A model generated the notes under the pieces. The model had not been told where the DNA came from, made no database searches, and worked only from the letters and a program-made list of their open reading frames with translations. From positions 47,885,824 to 47,949,823 of the forward strand of contig NC_065920.1 in NCBI RefSeq assembly GCF_024586455.1: a DNA stretch of 64,000 nt, written 5' to 3'. Source of the DNA: Bactrocera neohumeralis (taxonomy: Eukaryota > Arthropoda > Insecta > Diptera > Tephritidae). The translations under genes and the position numbers were made by a program. Shown here in pieces: positions 53,135-63,480 of the stretch. Positions within the stretch are counted from its first letter, which is position 1; each line of letters begins with the position of its first letter.

Positions 53135-53870
53135 GATCCACGAAATTATCTACAACTTCGAAGTTATGACTGTCAACAGTGACGTGAGAGCCAAGTCGCC
53201 AGTCCGACGACTCTTTGTTTGATGACAGGAGATATTCCGTCTTGCCCTCGTTCACTGCCAGACCCATTTCTTTTGCTTCCTTGTCCAGTCTGGAGAAAAC
53301 AGAACTAACGGCGCGGGTGTTAAGGCCGATGATATCAATATCATCGGCATACGCCAGCAGCTGTACACTCTTATAAAAGATGGTACCATCTCTATTTAGT
53401 TCTGCAGCTCGAACTATTTTCTCCAGCAGCAGATTGAAGAAGTCACACTTTAGGGAATCGCCTTGTCTGAAACCTTGTTTGGTATCGAACGGCTCGGAGA
53501 GGTCCTTCCCGATCCTGACGGAGCTTTTGATGTTACTCAACGTCAGTTTACACAGCCGTATTAGTTTTGCGGGGATACCAAATTCAGACATCGCGGCATA
53601 AAGGCAGCTCCTTTTCGTGCTGTCGAAAGCAGCTTTGAAATCGACGAAGAGATGGTATGTGTCGATTCTCCTTTCACGGGTCTTTTCCAAGATTTGGCGC
53701 ATGGTGTATATCTGGTCGGTTGTTGATTGGCCAGGTCTAAAGCCACACTGATAAGGTCCAATCAGTTTGTTGACGGTGGGCTTTAATCTTTCACACAATA
53801 CGCTCGATAGAACCTTATACGCGATGTTGAGGAGGCTTATCCCACGGTAATTGGCGCAGATTGTGGGGTC
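53043..53870 (-). pseudogene. RTE copy F reverse transcriptase domain
   Basis: The frame from 53798 contains CERLKPTVNKLIGPYQCGFR and RPGQSTTDQIYTMRQ, FVDFKAAFDSTKRS (first D), GFRQGDSLKCDFFNLLLEKI and LLAYADDIDIIGLNTR (catalytic DD). The first RT block NYRGISLLNIAYKVL lies just upstream (about 53800-53870). All catalytic residues are present. A frame change near 53150 separates it from the C-terminal domain. Confidence 0.85.
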
Positions 53871-53899
53871 TCCTTATTTGTGGATTGGGCATAGCACAC

Positions 53900-55536
53900 T
53901 TAAATTCCAATCGTTGGGCATGCCGACCATATTTTACAAAGAAGCTGATGCATGCTCCTTATCAGTTCTTCGCCGCCGTTTTTGAATAGCTCGGCCGGCA
54001 ATCCGTCGGCCCCTGCCGCTTTGTTGTTTTTCAGGCGGGCAATTGCTATTCGAACTTCTTCATGGTCGGGTAATGGAACGTCTGCTCCATCGTCATCGAT
54101 TGGGGAATCGGGTTCGCCTTCCCCTGGTGTTGTGCATTCACTGCCATTCAGCAGGTTGGAGAAGTGTTCCCTCCATAATTTAAGTATGCTCTGGGCATCG
54201 ATCACTTGATCATCTTTGGGGGTTCTACAAGAGTATGCTGCGGTCTTGAAACCTTCTGTAAGCCGCCGCATTTTTTCGTAGAATTTTCGAGCATTACCCC
54301 TGTCGGCCAGCTTATCAAGCTCTTCGTACTCACGTATTTCAGCCTCCTTCTTTTTCTGTCTACAAATGCGTCTCGCTTCCCTCTTCAACTCTCGGTATCT
54401 ATCCCATCCCGCACGTGTTGTGGTCGAACGTAACTTTGCGAGGTAGGCAGCCTGTTTTCTCTCCGCTGCGACACGGCACTCCTCGTCATACCAGCTGTTC
54501 TTTTGCACTTTCCGAAAACCAATGGTTTCGGTTGCAGCTGTACGTAAGGAGTTTGAAATGCCGTCCCACAGTTCCCTTATACCGAGTTGTTGACGAGTGC
54601 TCTCAGAGAGCAGGAGTGCAAGCCGAGTAGAGAATCGTTCGGCTGTCTGTTGTGATTGCAGCTTCTCGACGTCGAACCTTCCTTGTGTTTGTTGGCGTGC
54701 GTTTTTTGCTGCGCAGAGGCGGGTGCGAATCTTAGCTGCAACAAGATAGTGGTCCGAGTCGATGTTAGGACCTCGGAGCGCACGCACATCTAAAACACTG
54801 GAGACGTGTCTTCCGTCTATCACAACATGATCGATCTGGTTGGTAGTTTTTCGATCCGGAGACAGCCAGGTAGCTTGATGAATCTTCTTATGCTGGAATC
54901 TAGTACTACAGATAACCATATTTCGGGACCCGGCGAAGTCGATCAGCCTCAACCCATTTGGGGATGTTTCATCGTGGAGGCTGAATTTACCGACCGTAGA
55001 GCCAAGTATACCTTCTTTGCCCACCCTGGCGTTAAAATCGCCAAGCACGATTTTGACATCGTGGCGGGGGCAGTTCTCATAAGTGCGCTCCAAGCACTCA
55101 TAAAAGGCATCTTTGGTCACATCGTCCTTCTCTTCCGTCGGGCGTGGGCGCAAATCAGCGATATGTTGAAGAACCTCGCTTTGATGCGGATTGTGGCTAG
55201 ACGTTCATTCACCGGAGTGAATGATAGTACTCGGCGACGAAGTCTCTCTCCCACCACGAATCCCACACCAAACTTGCGCTCCTTTATATGGCCACTGTAG
55301 TATATGCCACAAGGACCTACTCGTCTGTGCCCTTGTCCCGTCCATCGCATTTCTTGGACGGCGGTGATGTCAGCCTTTATTTTCACGAGGACATCAACCA
55401 GCTGGGCAGCGGCACCTTCCCAATTAAGGGACCGGACATTCCAGGTGCATGCCCTTAAATCGTAGTCCTTATTTCGTTTGCCGTGGTCGTCATCAAAAGG
55501 GGGGTCTCTCATCCGAGGCTGGTTGTTACTGTTCAT
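53900..55536 (-). pseudogene. RTE copy F endonuclease and linker
   Basis: It starts MNSNNQPRMRDPPFDDDHG at 55536 with TWNVRSLNWEGAAAQL and VQEMRWTGQG, then a frame change near 55140 and a 417-codon frame (55153..53900) with LGDFNARVG, IDHVVIDGRH, SDHYLVAAKI (APE-type endonuclease) and the linker EVRIAIARLKNNKAAGADGL. It ends in a stop at CPTIGI near 53900 in place of the family's NDW...LCPIHKKG. All visible catalytic motifs of the endonuclease are intact. Confidence 0.85.
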
Positions 55537-55996
55537 TGGGGCTGTTTTTTTTTACGTGGCGGGTCCCAAACCCAGCGCACAACCCTATGTAGGGGATATT
55601 TCGCCTTCTCACTTTAGCTCGCTTTCAAACGGATGTTCTTAGGCTACCCAGAGGATACTTGGTCAAAGACCGGAAGTAGTGAGCTGCTTGAGTCATATGT
55701 AAAAGAATCGTTTCTGGCCACTCCCAAGTGAATGGCGATCAGAGAACTTTTCTCACTTGCGTGAACTTCTACACATGACTCCATCCTCCTAGTATTGTTG
55801 CTTCAATCAAATTTGGCCACATTTTTTTGACTGAAAGTCTTGTGCCATTACACAAAGTTGGTGGCTTCAGATTTCGTAGAAGTATAAAGGGTGAACCGAC
55901 TTTCAGGACCAAACGATGCGGTGGCAGACCGGGGGATCCAAAGAATTCAATAATTCAGTTGGATAATTGACTACTTAATCCTGATTCAAAACGCTA

Positions 55997-56338
55997 TCAA
56001 TCGATGTACATATATGTTGTAGCTTCTCCTGGCAGATTTTCTTGAATGGCAAAATTGATTTCGTTTACGTGTACATTTTTAGGTGCCAATATTGCGCGTT
56101 CACTTAAATAATCTCGTCGTTGATAGTGTTGAACAATATTCGGAAATACACTTTCAATCAATTCTTCTTTCGATTGTAAAAGTGTACAAAAGTTGTTCGG
56201 CAATGTGATCAAACCGGTATCATCGATTGATATTTTGCCTTCGCCAATGTCCAACAACTGCTTCGAAAACGATATTGACATTCGACGTGAATCACTCGTA
56301 TGCCTGCCAACCGTATTACGTTGGCGTAGTCGAGGCAT
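55997..56338 (-). pseudogene. Helitron H4 Rep N-terminus fused to helicase segment
   Basis: Begins MPRLRQRNTVGRHTSDSRRM, the usual first residues of Helitron Rep proteins, then jumps directly to SFSKQLLDIGEGKISIDDTG and GLITLPNNFCTLLQSKEELI, which belongs to the helicase C-terminal half. Roughly 1,000 residues in between are deleted. The frame is open until the region repeated in tandem. Confidence 0.8.
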
Positions 56339-57096
56339 TTTCTAGAGTATGCATATTTGAAGTACATAAATAAAATTTGAAAAATTATCCTAAAACTACA
56401 TCTTAAACTATGAATCATACCCACACACGCATATGCAATAAGACCCACCAACAGTATATTTGCAAACCGCATGTAAGCACTTACGAAACAATAACAATAC
56501 TCACTTGCTTTGTGTGTGTTGCACGGTCAGCAGGAAAACACAAAATCGGTTCGAATAAATGTAGCAAATCGATGAAATTAAATCTGGAAAAAACACACAA
56601 TTTTGAAACACTTTTTTTTTACACACACCGCGCATTTTCAAGCGACAATCGAACCGCATGGCATCACATACGAAACAACAACAATACTCACCTGCTTTGT
56701 GTTGTACGCAGAATGTTAATCACGTTGAAATCTAAGAAAAATTCTCACAATGTTGAAACATTTTTTTTGAACGAATGACAGGCAAACACGATCATTGTCA
56801 ATGTTTTTTATTAATTGTAAACATCCGCCAGATGTTTCTGTTTATTAGTAAAAGGCATTTGACAGGACTGCCAAACTTGCGGCAAAACATTATTTCATGA
56901 GAATTTGTATAGACGGGATGTATCATTTTTTTTTTTGCAATTTTTGCAAAACGTGTAATGATACACACATTAAATTTCTTATGTGCACCCTCCAAACAGA
57001 CCCCAATCACTCCTGAAAATTTCATTGAAATCGGGCAAGCCGTCTAGGAGGAGTATGCGAACAGGAAGTTTTGCCACTTAATTTTATATATATAGA

Positions 57097-57900
57097 TATA
57101 AAATAAATGTGTACAAATGAATAAGTGATGTGTTAGTGTATATAAAAGTGAAAAAAATAAGTGCAAAATTAATTTTCTATAAAGAAAATATGTATTTAAA
57201 ATATTGATAATTTTCAACTTTAAACGCGAATATCTCGAAAACTATAAGCTTCCTGCGGATATAACTATATATATTCTTGATCTGGATAATCTCCTCTATT
57301 TGACCATATCCATTTTATTCCCGAAATCCTGGAACGGTATATCCATTAAAGCCGATCCCCTTTTACCACCAACGTATGGCAGCCCAAGGCATGAAGTACT
57401 TCCAGGATGCGGTGACAAACGTGCGGAATTATGGATCGCGGCGGTCAATCAGCAAGCGATCGTAACGATGTCACAGCGCGACTTTTCAAACAACAGCTAC
57501 GATGTTTGATGGACTTTATCTTGAAGCAATATATATGTGGTGCTGTTAGATGCTAGACGTACTCTGTTGAGTGGCAAAAGAGAGGTTTGCCGCACGCACA
57601 CATTCATTTTTGGATGGTGGCTACACCAGATCAAATTGATGAAATCATTTCTGCTGAAATTCCTTATGCAAAGAAAGATCCAGTATTATACCACCAACAC
57701 CACAATCCCACTTCGCTGGTACGTCTAACACTAAATGTACGATACACTAACCACGTGCTTTTCTTTTGGAAACACATACTAGAAATCATGGATATTCACT
57801 CTATCGGCGTCCCTCACCAGACGACAATGGCAGAACATCTACATCTGAAAAACGTCTACCAAAATATCGGAATTAGATATATGTGTGATTCATAATATAA
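57097..57900 (+). pseudogene. Module D second part with Helitron Rep fragment
   Basis: Resumes module D after H4. It reads KADPLLPPTYGSPRH, ...NQQAIVTMSQRDFSNNSYDV and then TPDQIDEIISAEIPYAKKDP followed by VLYHQHHNP. This is the mirror of 24500..24879/25793..25960, but it extends further into Rep-derived sequence than that arm. Around 57690-57890 it diverges from any Rep pattern. Confidence 0.65.
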
Positions 57901-58680
57901 TTTCATAACTTTATGGAAAACGGGTATACCTTATTCATTGAAATATCACATATATTGACCAACGTTAACGGTGTATTCTCGTGGTGTAAAAACCAAGAGT
58001 TGTCAGCCCTTAATTCCGACCTCTTTTTATGAATAGTTTCGCGCAAACGACGCACAACACTCAAAAAGTATTCCGTGTTGACAGCTCGGACAGTCGGGAG
58101 GAATTCAGAGTTAATCGGTAATCGAAGAAAACTGTCATGTCATATTTTGGCCCCGATTCACCTTTGCCCCGCCCATTGATCCAAGACTCATCGCCAGTAA
58201 TAATATGTTTCGTGATATCCTAGTAATAAGAAAGCATTGCTTCACACACGCTAAAGCGATATTTTTCGAAAAAATTCGTTCTTTCTCTTTTCTTGGTCAC
58301 AAATGATCTTTCAAAGTGGCTTTCACTGATCATCATTTGATGTTAATGGCTGCCCTGGACGTAGTTCGTCGTCAACGCGTTCTCGACCCTCTTTGAAAAA
58401 TTTGTACGAAACAAGACCAATCGCTCGCGATAAACAATTTTAACCGAAAGCCTTTTTCGACATTCCGATCGTTTCGGCACAGGAAATTTGATTTCACTCA
58501 CGAAATTGACTGGTACTTCCTTGTTGAATAATTTTACTTATCATAAAAATCGCTGGTTGCACTTTATATACTTGTACTTCAGAAAAACAAGCGTATACTA
58601 AACACTAATTACTACTTTGATTAGATACCATACCATACGTCATACCAACATAGATAAAAAATATTTCTATAAATGGGTTT
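57900..58680 (-). pseudogene. mariner relic in right arm
   Basis: Reverse complement of 23700..24480. It holds one extra stretch (AGTATTCCGTGTTGACAGCT near 58065) that the left copy lacks, so each arm has its own small indels. The transposase motif ITGDESWI lies near 58180. Confidence 0.75.
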
Positions 58681-58734
58681 TTTTCCCACAGTATATCTCA
58701 CAGTTTGACCGAAATTTTCACCCAAAAGTCAGCC

Positions 58735-59135
58735 CTACGCACTATAGTCCGTATATTCGGTATGAAGGAGCTTGCAGAGTGATGTTCACATTTTGAAAAT
58801 GTTAAGACTCAAGACACCACAAAAGCACTATTTGTGCAAAATTTCATCTCAATATTCATTGTCTACGTACAGGAAAGTGAAAGATTTGTATGGCAGTTTT
58901 CGGATTACGCACATCTACGAATTCGTGCTTTCGTTTTTACCAAAACTTACGAATATCAACTTATTATGATATATTAAGTTTTGCTTTGGTCAAAGCTTGC
59001 ACAGACGGACGGACGGATGGACAGTCTGGTTTTCAACTTGTTTCTGCATCCTGATTACTTATACTAGTACATAGATATACCATCTGGTGTATAACCCTAT
59101 ACCCATCTCGATTAATTTTGGGTGATGCAAACAAT
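58735..59135 (-). repeat. Dispersed repeat family A, degenerate copy 4
   Basis: Mirror of 23191..23690: GACGGACGGACGG tract near 59002, ATCCTGATTAC and TATAACCCTATA. An AT-rich tract follows at 59150-59235, mirroring that after Toll copy 2. Confidence 0.5.
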
Positions 59136-59474
59136 TAATAGGTAAACGAAAAAAAAGTATATATATATATATTTTATTAATATTAATATATATATGTATA
59201 CATATAGTTATATAATATATTTTTATATACACAGATATCATTGTAATTTTTTTTTGTTATGAGAATACTGCATTAATTAGTAACCTGTTCCTGCTTGTAG
59301 GTCAGCCAAAACTCTCTCTCTTTTTCTCTTAGTAGCAATATTTTGAATGACTTTTCGATTCACAAAAGAAAGTGGATGTTTTATCGAGTATCTATAATTA
59401 GTAAATGTAATACATTATATTAGTATTTCTTAATAGATATGTATATAAGTTATGTATCTAACCTTCCACCAATT
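59136..59474 (-). other. 3' flank of Toll copy 3
   Basis: Nearly identical in reverse complement to 22878..23190: the same (TA)n tract, AGCCAAAACTCTCTC segment and ATTTCTTAATAGATATG. It serves as the reference showing that Toll copy 2 keeps copy-3-like DNA right up to its stop codon. Confidence 0.6.
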
Positions 59475-62165
59475 TTAAACACTCTCGTCACGCAAACGAT
59501 TCATCTCAACTTGCCCCATAACATACATTCTGCCGTTAACTTCAAGCATATCGGAATTATTCTCTCCACCCAATTTATGGGGCATGGCGTAGTGTAATTT
59601 GTTCCAAAATCTGTTATCTTGCCAATCCAAATATGTATTCATGTCCAAATATGCCTTTAATTCTCTATCCAATAACTCACTGTTAGAGATTTCACCATAT
59701 TTAATCATTATTATGCGCGCACGACCCTCGTTCAACGAGCACTGATGCGCTGTGCGAAACTCCATGCGCGCCCAATCTGACTCGATGAAGTGCTGCGAGA
59801 GCACAATGATCGTCCGACGTGACTGCTCCACCGATTCGATGATTTGTTCAGGTATATAAGCGCCAGCCAGCCAATTGCGTTCGTGCGTGCATACACGAAA
59901 TGGTGGTTCGCACTGTTCAAGCTGCGGCAGTAATGTATGGTTGACGAAGTCTGCATCCTGGTGTGCATATGAAATAAAGGCATCGAATTTTTTATGCTTA
60001 TCCAACTCACATTCGTGAATGCAAGATCTCAATATGTTCTTGCCATATAACCAGACTTTCACTTCTAGTTTATATTTATAAAAGAGTGCGATAATGCAAA
60101 GTAAAATAATAATTGTTAAAGCTATAGTAGTCACAATTGCAATAAAGTTCTGATAATATTTAACATTAACAAGAGGTAAACACAATTCTCTCACATTAGC
60201 TTTTAGAAGAGTAACGTTCGGCTGATTAACACAAAGTAAATGGTCGGCATCGGGTATGCGTGCCCGATGTGTACGAATGGTGTACAGCAATTGCTGCGCG
60301 CTACAGTCGCAAAACCAAGGATTTTCACTGAGATAGAGAAATTCTAGTTTTGTGCTGTCATTGAGGTATGTACGCAAAAATTCATCATCTAAAGAATTTA
60401 AGCGATTGTTTCGTAAATCCAAAACCGTCAAATTGGTTGGCAGTTGAGCGACACTTATATTCGTGATTTTATTGTACGACGCGTTGAGTTGCGAAACGTT
60501 ACCATAGCCGAAGGTGGTGTTTAGCGGTAATACAATGAAATTGTTATCACTAATATCAAGTACCGACTTCTTGAGTCCAACTTGTTCGGGACGTGGGAGC
60601 TGTTCGATATGTTGGGCACCTTTACACTTGATGTGCAGGAACTCAGATTGTGCGTAACAATTGCATTTGCTGGGGCACATTACCGGTTTCCAAGCACACA
60701 GTTCATTACTTTCCATCTGCGCGAGATCTGTTATTGATTTGGTTGACGATTGAACGCACTGCAAACGATTGAACAGCGAACGATAGTTTTCACTGTAAAT
60801 CCAAGGAAATTTACAATCACACACGATCGGATTACCAGTCATTTTGATTTCGCGGTGACAATCGTCTGTTGTATTAAAGACATTTTTTGAAGCAAACACG
60901 TTTTCAATCAAATTGTGCTCTAAGTTTATTTCAAAAGGGCATGTAATGTTTGCTGCTACAAGCCAATCCAAAGTGAATTCGCGCAAACGATTGCCACTTA
61001 AATTGATTACTATATAGTTAAGCTTGTCACCTTCGTAATTTTCTGGTTGCATCTTTATGATATAATATAGACCGACCATTGAGGCATAATGCTTGCTCAT
61101 AAAGCTGTATTGAAAATTTTTCAGTGACCTTGGCGTTGCATTGACGGAAGTCTCAGTGCTCCAAATAGTTTGCAGTTTGTTCTGACTTAAGTCTAGCCTT
61201 ATTAGATAATCCAGCGGTTTCAGAGCTTCCATAAGATTTGTGGTGTCGTGCAGGAGATTGCCACCAAGTTTCAATTGCCATAGAAAAGGAGTGTAATCGA
61301 AAAGGTGTGGCGATAGATATGTCAATGAATTGTAACTCAAATCCAGTACTACAAGTTCACTTTGATTTGCAAATAGATTTTCGGGCAATTCCCGGATTTC
61401 ATTACGGCTCAAATTCAGACAATTCAATTCCGTTAGCGCTGCAAAGATATTTGCGTCCAACATTTGCATATTATTTCCGGCTAAGTCAAGCTGTCTGAGC
61501 GCAGTGACGTTTTCAAAGTGAGTTTGCGTCAAGTTTTGCAGCGTTAAGTTCTGGTTTCTTAGACCTTGTACGCTAAGTGTAAGCGTTTCCAGTTGGTTCT
61601 GTTTAGAAAATATGTCAGTTGGTATGCTTATAATATCTGCTGTGGATTTTACAATTAATTGTAGGTGAAGCAGAATTTGAAATTGAGATAAATCTGCTGT
61701 TGGTTCTGCAGCAAGGTCAGTGTTATAGATTAATGTTACTTTATTTGGCTCCAAAGTATTTGTTAGAATTTCACACGCAATACCATTCATATAGATTTCA
61801 TGCGTAAAATTTCTGCAATCCCTTACTTGCAAATAATCGGTTTTATTTAAAATTGACTGAAATTTGCGCTCGAGTAGAAAATTGATATTAACTTTTGTTT
61901 CTAATACAAAATACTAACAAGATCCGGTCTCTTGAATAAAAGTTGATTTCAATAATATTGATTCCGTCGGAAACTTTACAATAAAATCCACCATCGGCAA
62001 AGCACTGACAGTCAGTTTCCTCTTTCTCATCCTTATAGCAATCGGGAAGCCCAGTGGAGACTGGTTCAATAGTAGTTTTGATTAACTCATTTCGGTAGTG
62101 TGCGCCAACAGAAATTCGTTGTTTATGATCAGTTGACTTAGTATGCAGGCGAGTATTATGTACAT
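59475..62165 (-). pseudogene. Toll-like receptor, copy 3 (two frame breaks near the N-terminus)
   Basis: Starts MYIILACILSQLIINNEFLL at 62165. One base is missing at about 62089 relative to copies 1 and 2, giving an immediate stop after residue 26; a second, two-base loss lies near 61900, after which the original frame is restored. From 61832 a 785-codon frame is open to the end: LRRs, caps (NPIVCDCKFPW, CPSKCNCYAQ, NPWFCDCSAQQ), transmembrane helix and TIR (FDAFISYAH, LAGAYIPEQI, RFWNKLHYAMP). It has a three-residue insertion near the first C-cap. If the breaks are real it makes only a signal-peptide stub; otherwise it is a third functional receptor. Intact LRR and TIR coding argues that any inactivation is recent. 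Confidence 0.85.
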
Positions 62166-62764
62166 TTTGAGTACTTTTAGTTTATTTAAAAATGTGCTGT
62201 TATTATTTTTATATTTTTTCCACCACAAATTGGGCTTCCAGACCAACTCACTTCCACTTACTGAAATACTAAAATAAAATATCAAATTGGTACACTTTAA
62301 GAAACTAAATCGTATTTTAATTCCTTATCAAGAAACATATTTGTGAAAACCGCAATCTTTTAAAACACTCGTCTTAGTAAGAGTGGTTTGTTTGTTGCTT
62401 TAGTATTAGAAGAAAGCCAAGCGTTTATGTAATAAATTTCCCTTCCATAGAGCTGATTAAATCTACAGTGTCGCCATTGAAAGGCTTAAGCGAAGCCATA
62501 GTGACGCAGTGTATCACAATAAATTCGAATATTTGTGGTTAAACACTTTTAACGAGTAACTCACATGCACTGGGGTCCATATACTTGATGGCGTAAATTG
62601 TAATATGACTGATGACTTTATTGATATTTGATTTGTATACTGTTAAGTGAAAGAATGTGATAAATATTAAAAGTTGGTTGTTTAGGAATTAAGTGTAGCT
62701 GTCATCCGATTGCGCTGATTTTCACAGTAGTACACTGAATAAAAAATAGTAAGATTTTGTTCAT
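62166..62764 (-). promoter_or_regulatory. 5' flank of Toll copy 3
   Basis: 62166..62400 is homologous to the flanks of both other copies; 62400..62515 only to copy 2. It marks the outer end of the right palindrome arm. Beyond about 62520 nothing recognisable is seen until the mariner relic. Confidence 0.4.
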
Positions 62765-63480
62765 AATTTTAAAAATCTTAATTTATTCATCAGAATCTAT
62801 GTCGTCCTCCGCAAAGTAGTTCTCCTTGGCTCCAATACACTTTTGCCAACGTTTTTTCCATTCCTCGAAACAGTTTTTAAAATCAATTTCCGGAACAATC
62901 TTCAATGCGCGTAGCGATTTACGTTTAATATCTTCAATTAACTCAAAACTGTTTCCCTGTTGCGCGTTTGAGTTTGCTGACTTGCCCGAAGAAACAAGGA
63001 ATAGGGAAATACGGTAGTTGCAGCACGTTATTGGTCGCGGCGGCGAATTATCGTGGTGCAAAAACCGTAACTCCGGCCTCTTCTTGCGAATAGTTTCATG
63101 CAAACGGCACATAAAACTTAAATAGTATTCCTTGTTGAAGGATTTCCTTGGAAAGGATTTCGGCGTGCACTCCTCCTTGGTAATCGAAGAAAACTGTCAA
63201 CATAACCTTCATTTTTGACCTGATTTGAGGATTTTTTCGGCTTCGGCTAACTTTTGCCACGCTATTCGGCAAAGATCCAAGATTCATCGCCAGAAAAATG
63301 GTCTTTCTAAATGATTTTTACTGATCTTCCCGAAATTTAGAGTCTACGCGCATCTCTGACTGTTAACCAATTGCTGTTTTTCATTGACATGGTTATCATT
63401 AGTTGTTGTTGATGGCCGAGGTGGTTCATCGTCAACGTGTTCGCCACCCTCTTTAAATAAATTTTATCAATCAAAATTAC
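62765..63480 (-). pseudogene. mariner relic, right end
   Basis: Reverse-strand pieces: SGDESWIF (first D) near 63290, MKVMLTVFFDYQGGVHAEIL, then LHETIRKKRPELRFLHHDNS (second D) and the C-terminal EIDFKNCFEEWKKRWQKCIG, the usual mariner ending. Frameshifts separate the pieces. The N-terminal part (VNTLTMNH region) is visible to about 63450. It is a different copy from those in the palindrome arms, with the C-terminus preserved. Confidence 0.8.

Larger units (their letters stand above)
52545..55789 (-). mobile_element. RTE retrotransposon, copy F (complete, 10-bp duplication)
   Basis: 3245 bp flanked by TAGTATTGTT on both sides (52535-52544 and 55790-55799). The empty target is seen in the neighbouring tandem units at about 51802 and 52168. 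The 5' end is GGAGGATGGAGTCATG and the 3' end a GAA repeat. It is the reference copy for the family: one long endonuclease-RT frame, a 5' UTR of about 250 bp, and a very short 3' UTR. Several frame breaks are listed under its ORF pieces. Confidence 0.92.
51401..57096 (-). mobile_element. Helitron H4, deletion derivative, containing RTE copy F
   Basis: The minus strand starts 5'-TCTATATATATAAAATTAAG at 57096 and ends ...GGGTAACAGCTAG at 51401, the TC...CTAG termini of Helitrons. Flanks are ...TATATATGTA and TATAAAATAAATG, so it sits between A and T; the undisturbed site is at 27955 in the left arm. Inside are a joined Rep N-terminus/helicase piece (55997..56338), three copies of a 366-bp helicase segment, and RTE copy F. 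It cannot be autonomous. Sequence 56340..57096 is the 5' noncoding region. Confidence 0.88.
37421..62515 (-). repeat. Right arm of the large inverted duplication
   Basis: Reverse-complement counterpart of 19850..32521. It is longer because it holds a Tc1 element (39805..41310), a full errantivirus (44353..50932) and Helitron H4 with RTE copy F (51401..57096). Subtracting these gives about 11.7 kb, close to the left arm once that arm's own insertions are removed. Confidence 0.85.

Noticed and set aside
54806..55300. 164-codon plus-strand frame
   Set aside because: Antisense shadow of the RTE endonuclease, also seen at 7899..8294 and 33329..33724.
62440..62460. NF-kB-like GGGAAATTTA upstream of Toll copy 3 (minus strand)
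   Set aside because: A tempting feedback site, but the match is loose and the aligned position in copy 2 reads differently. Not supported.
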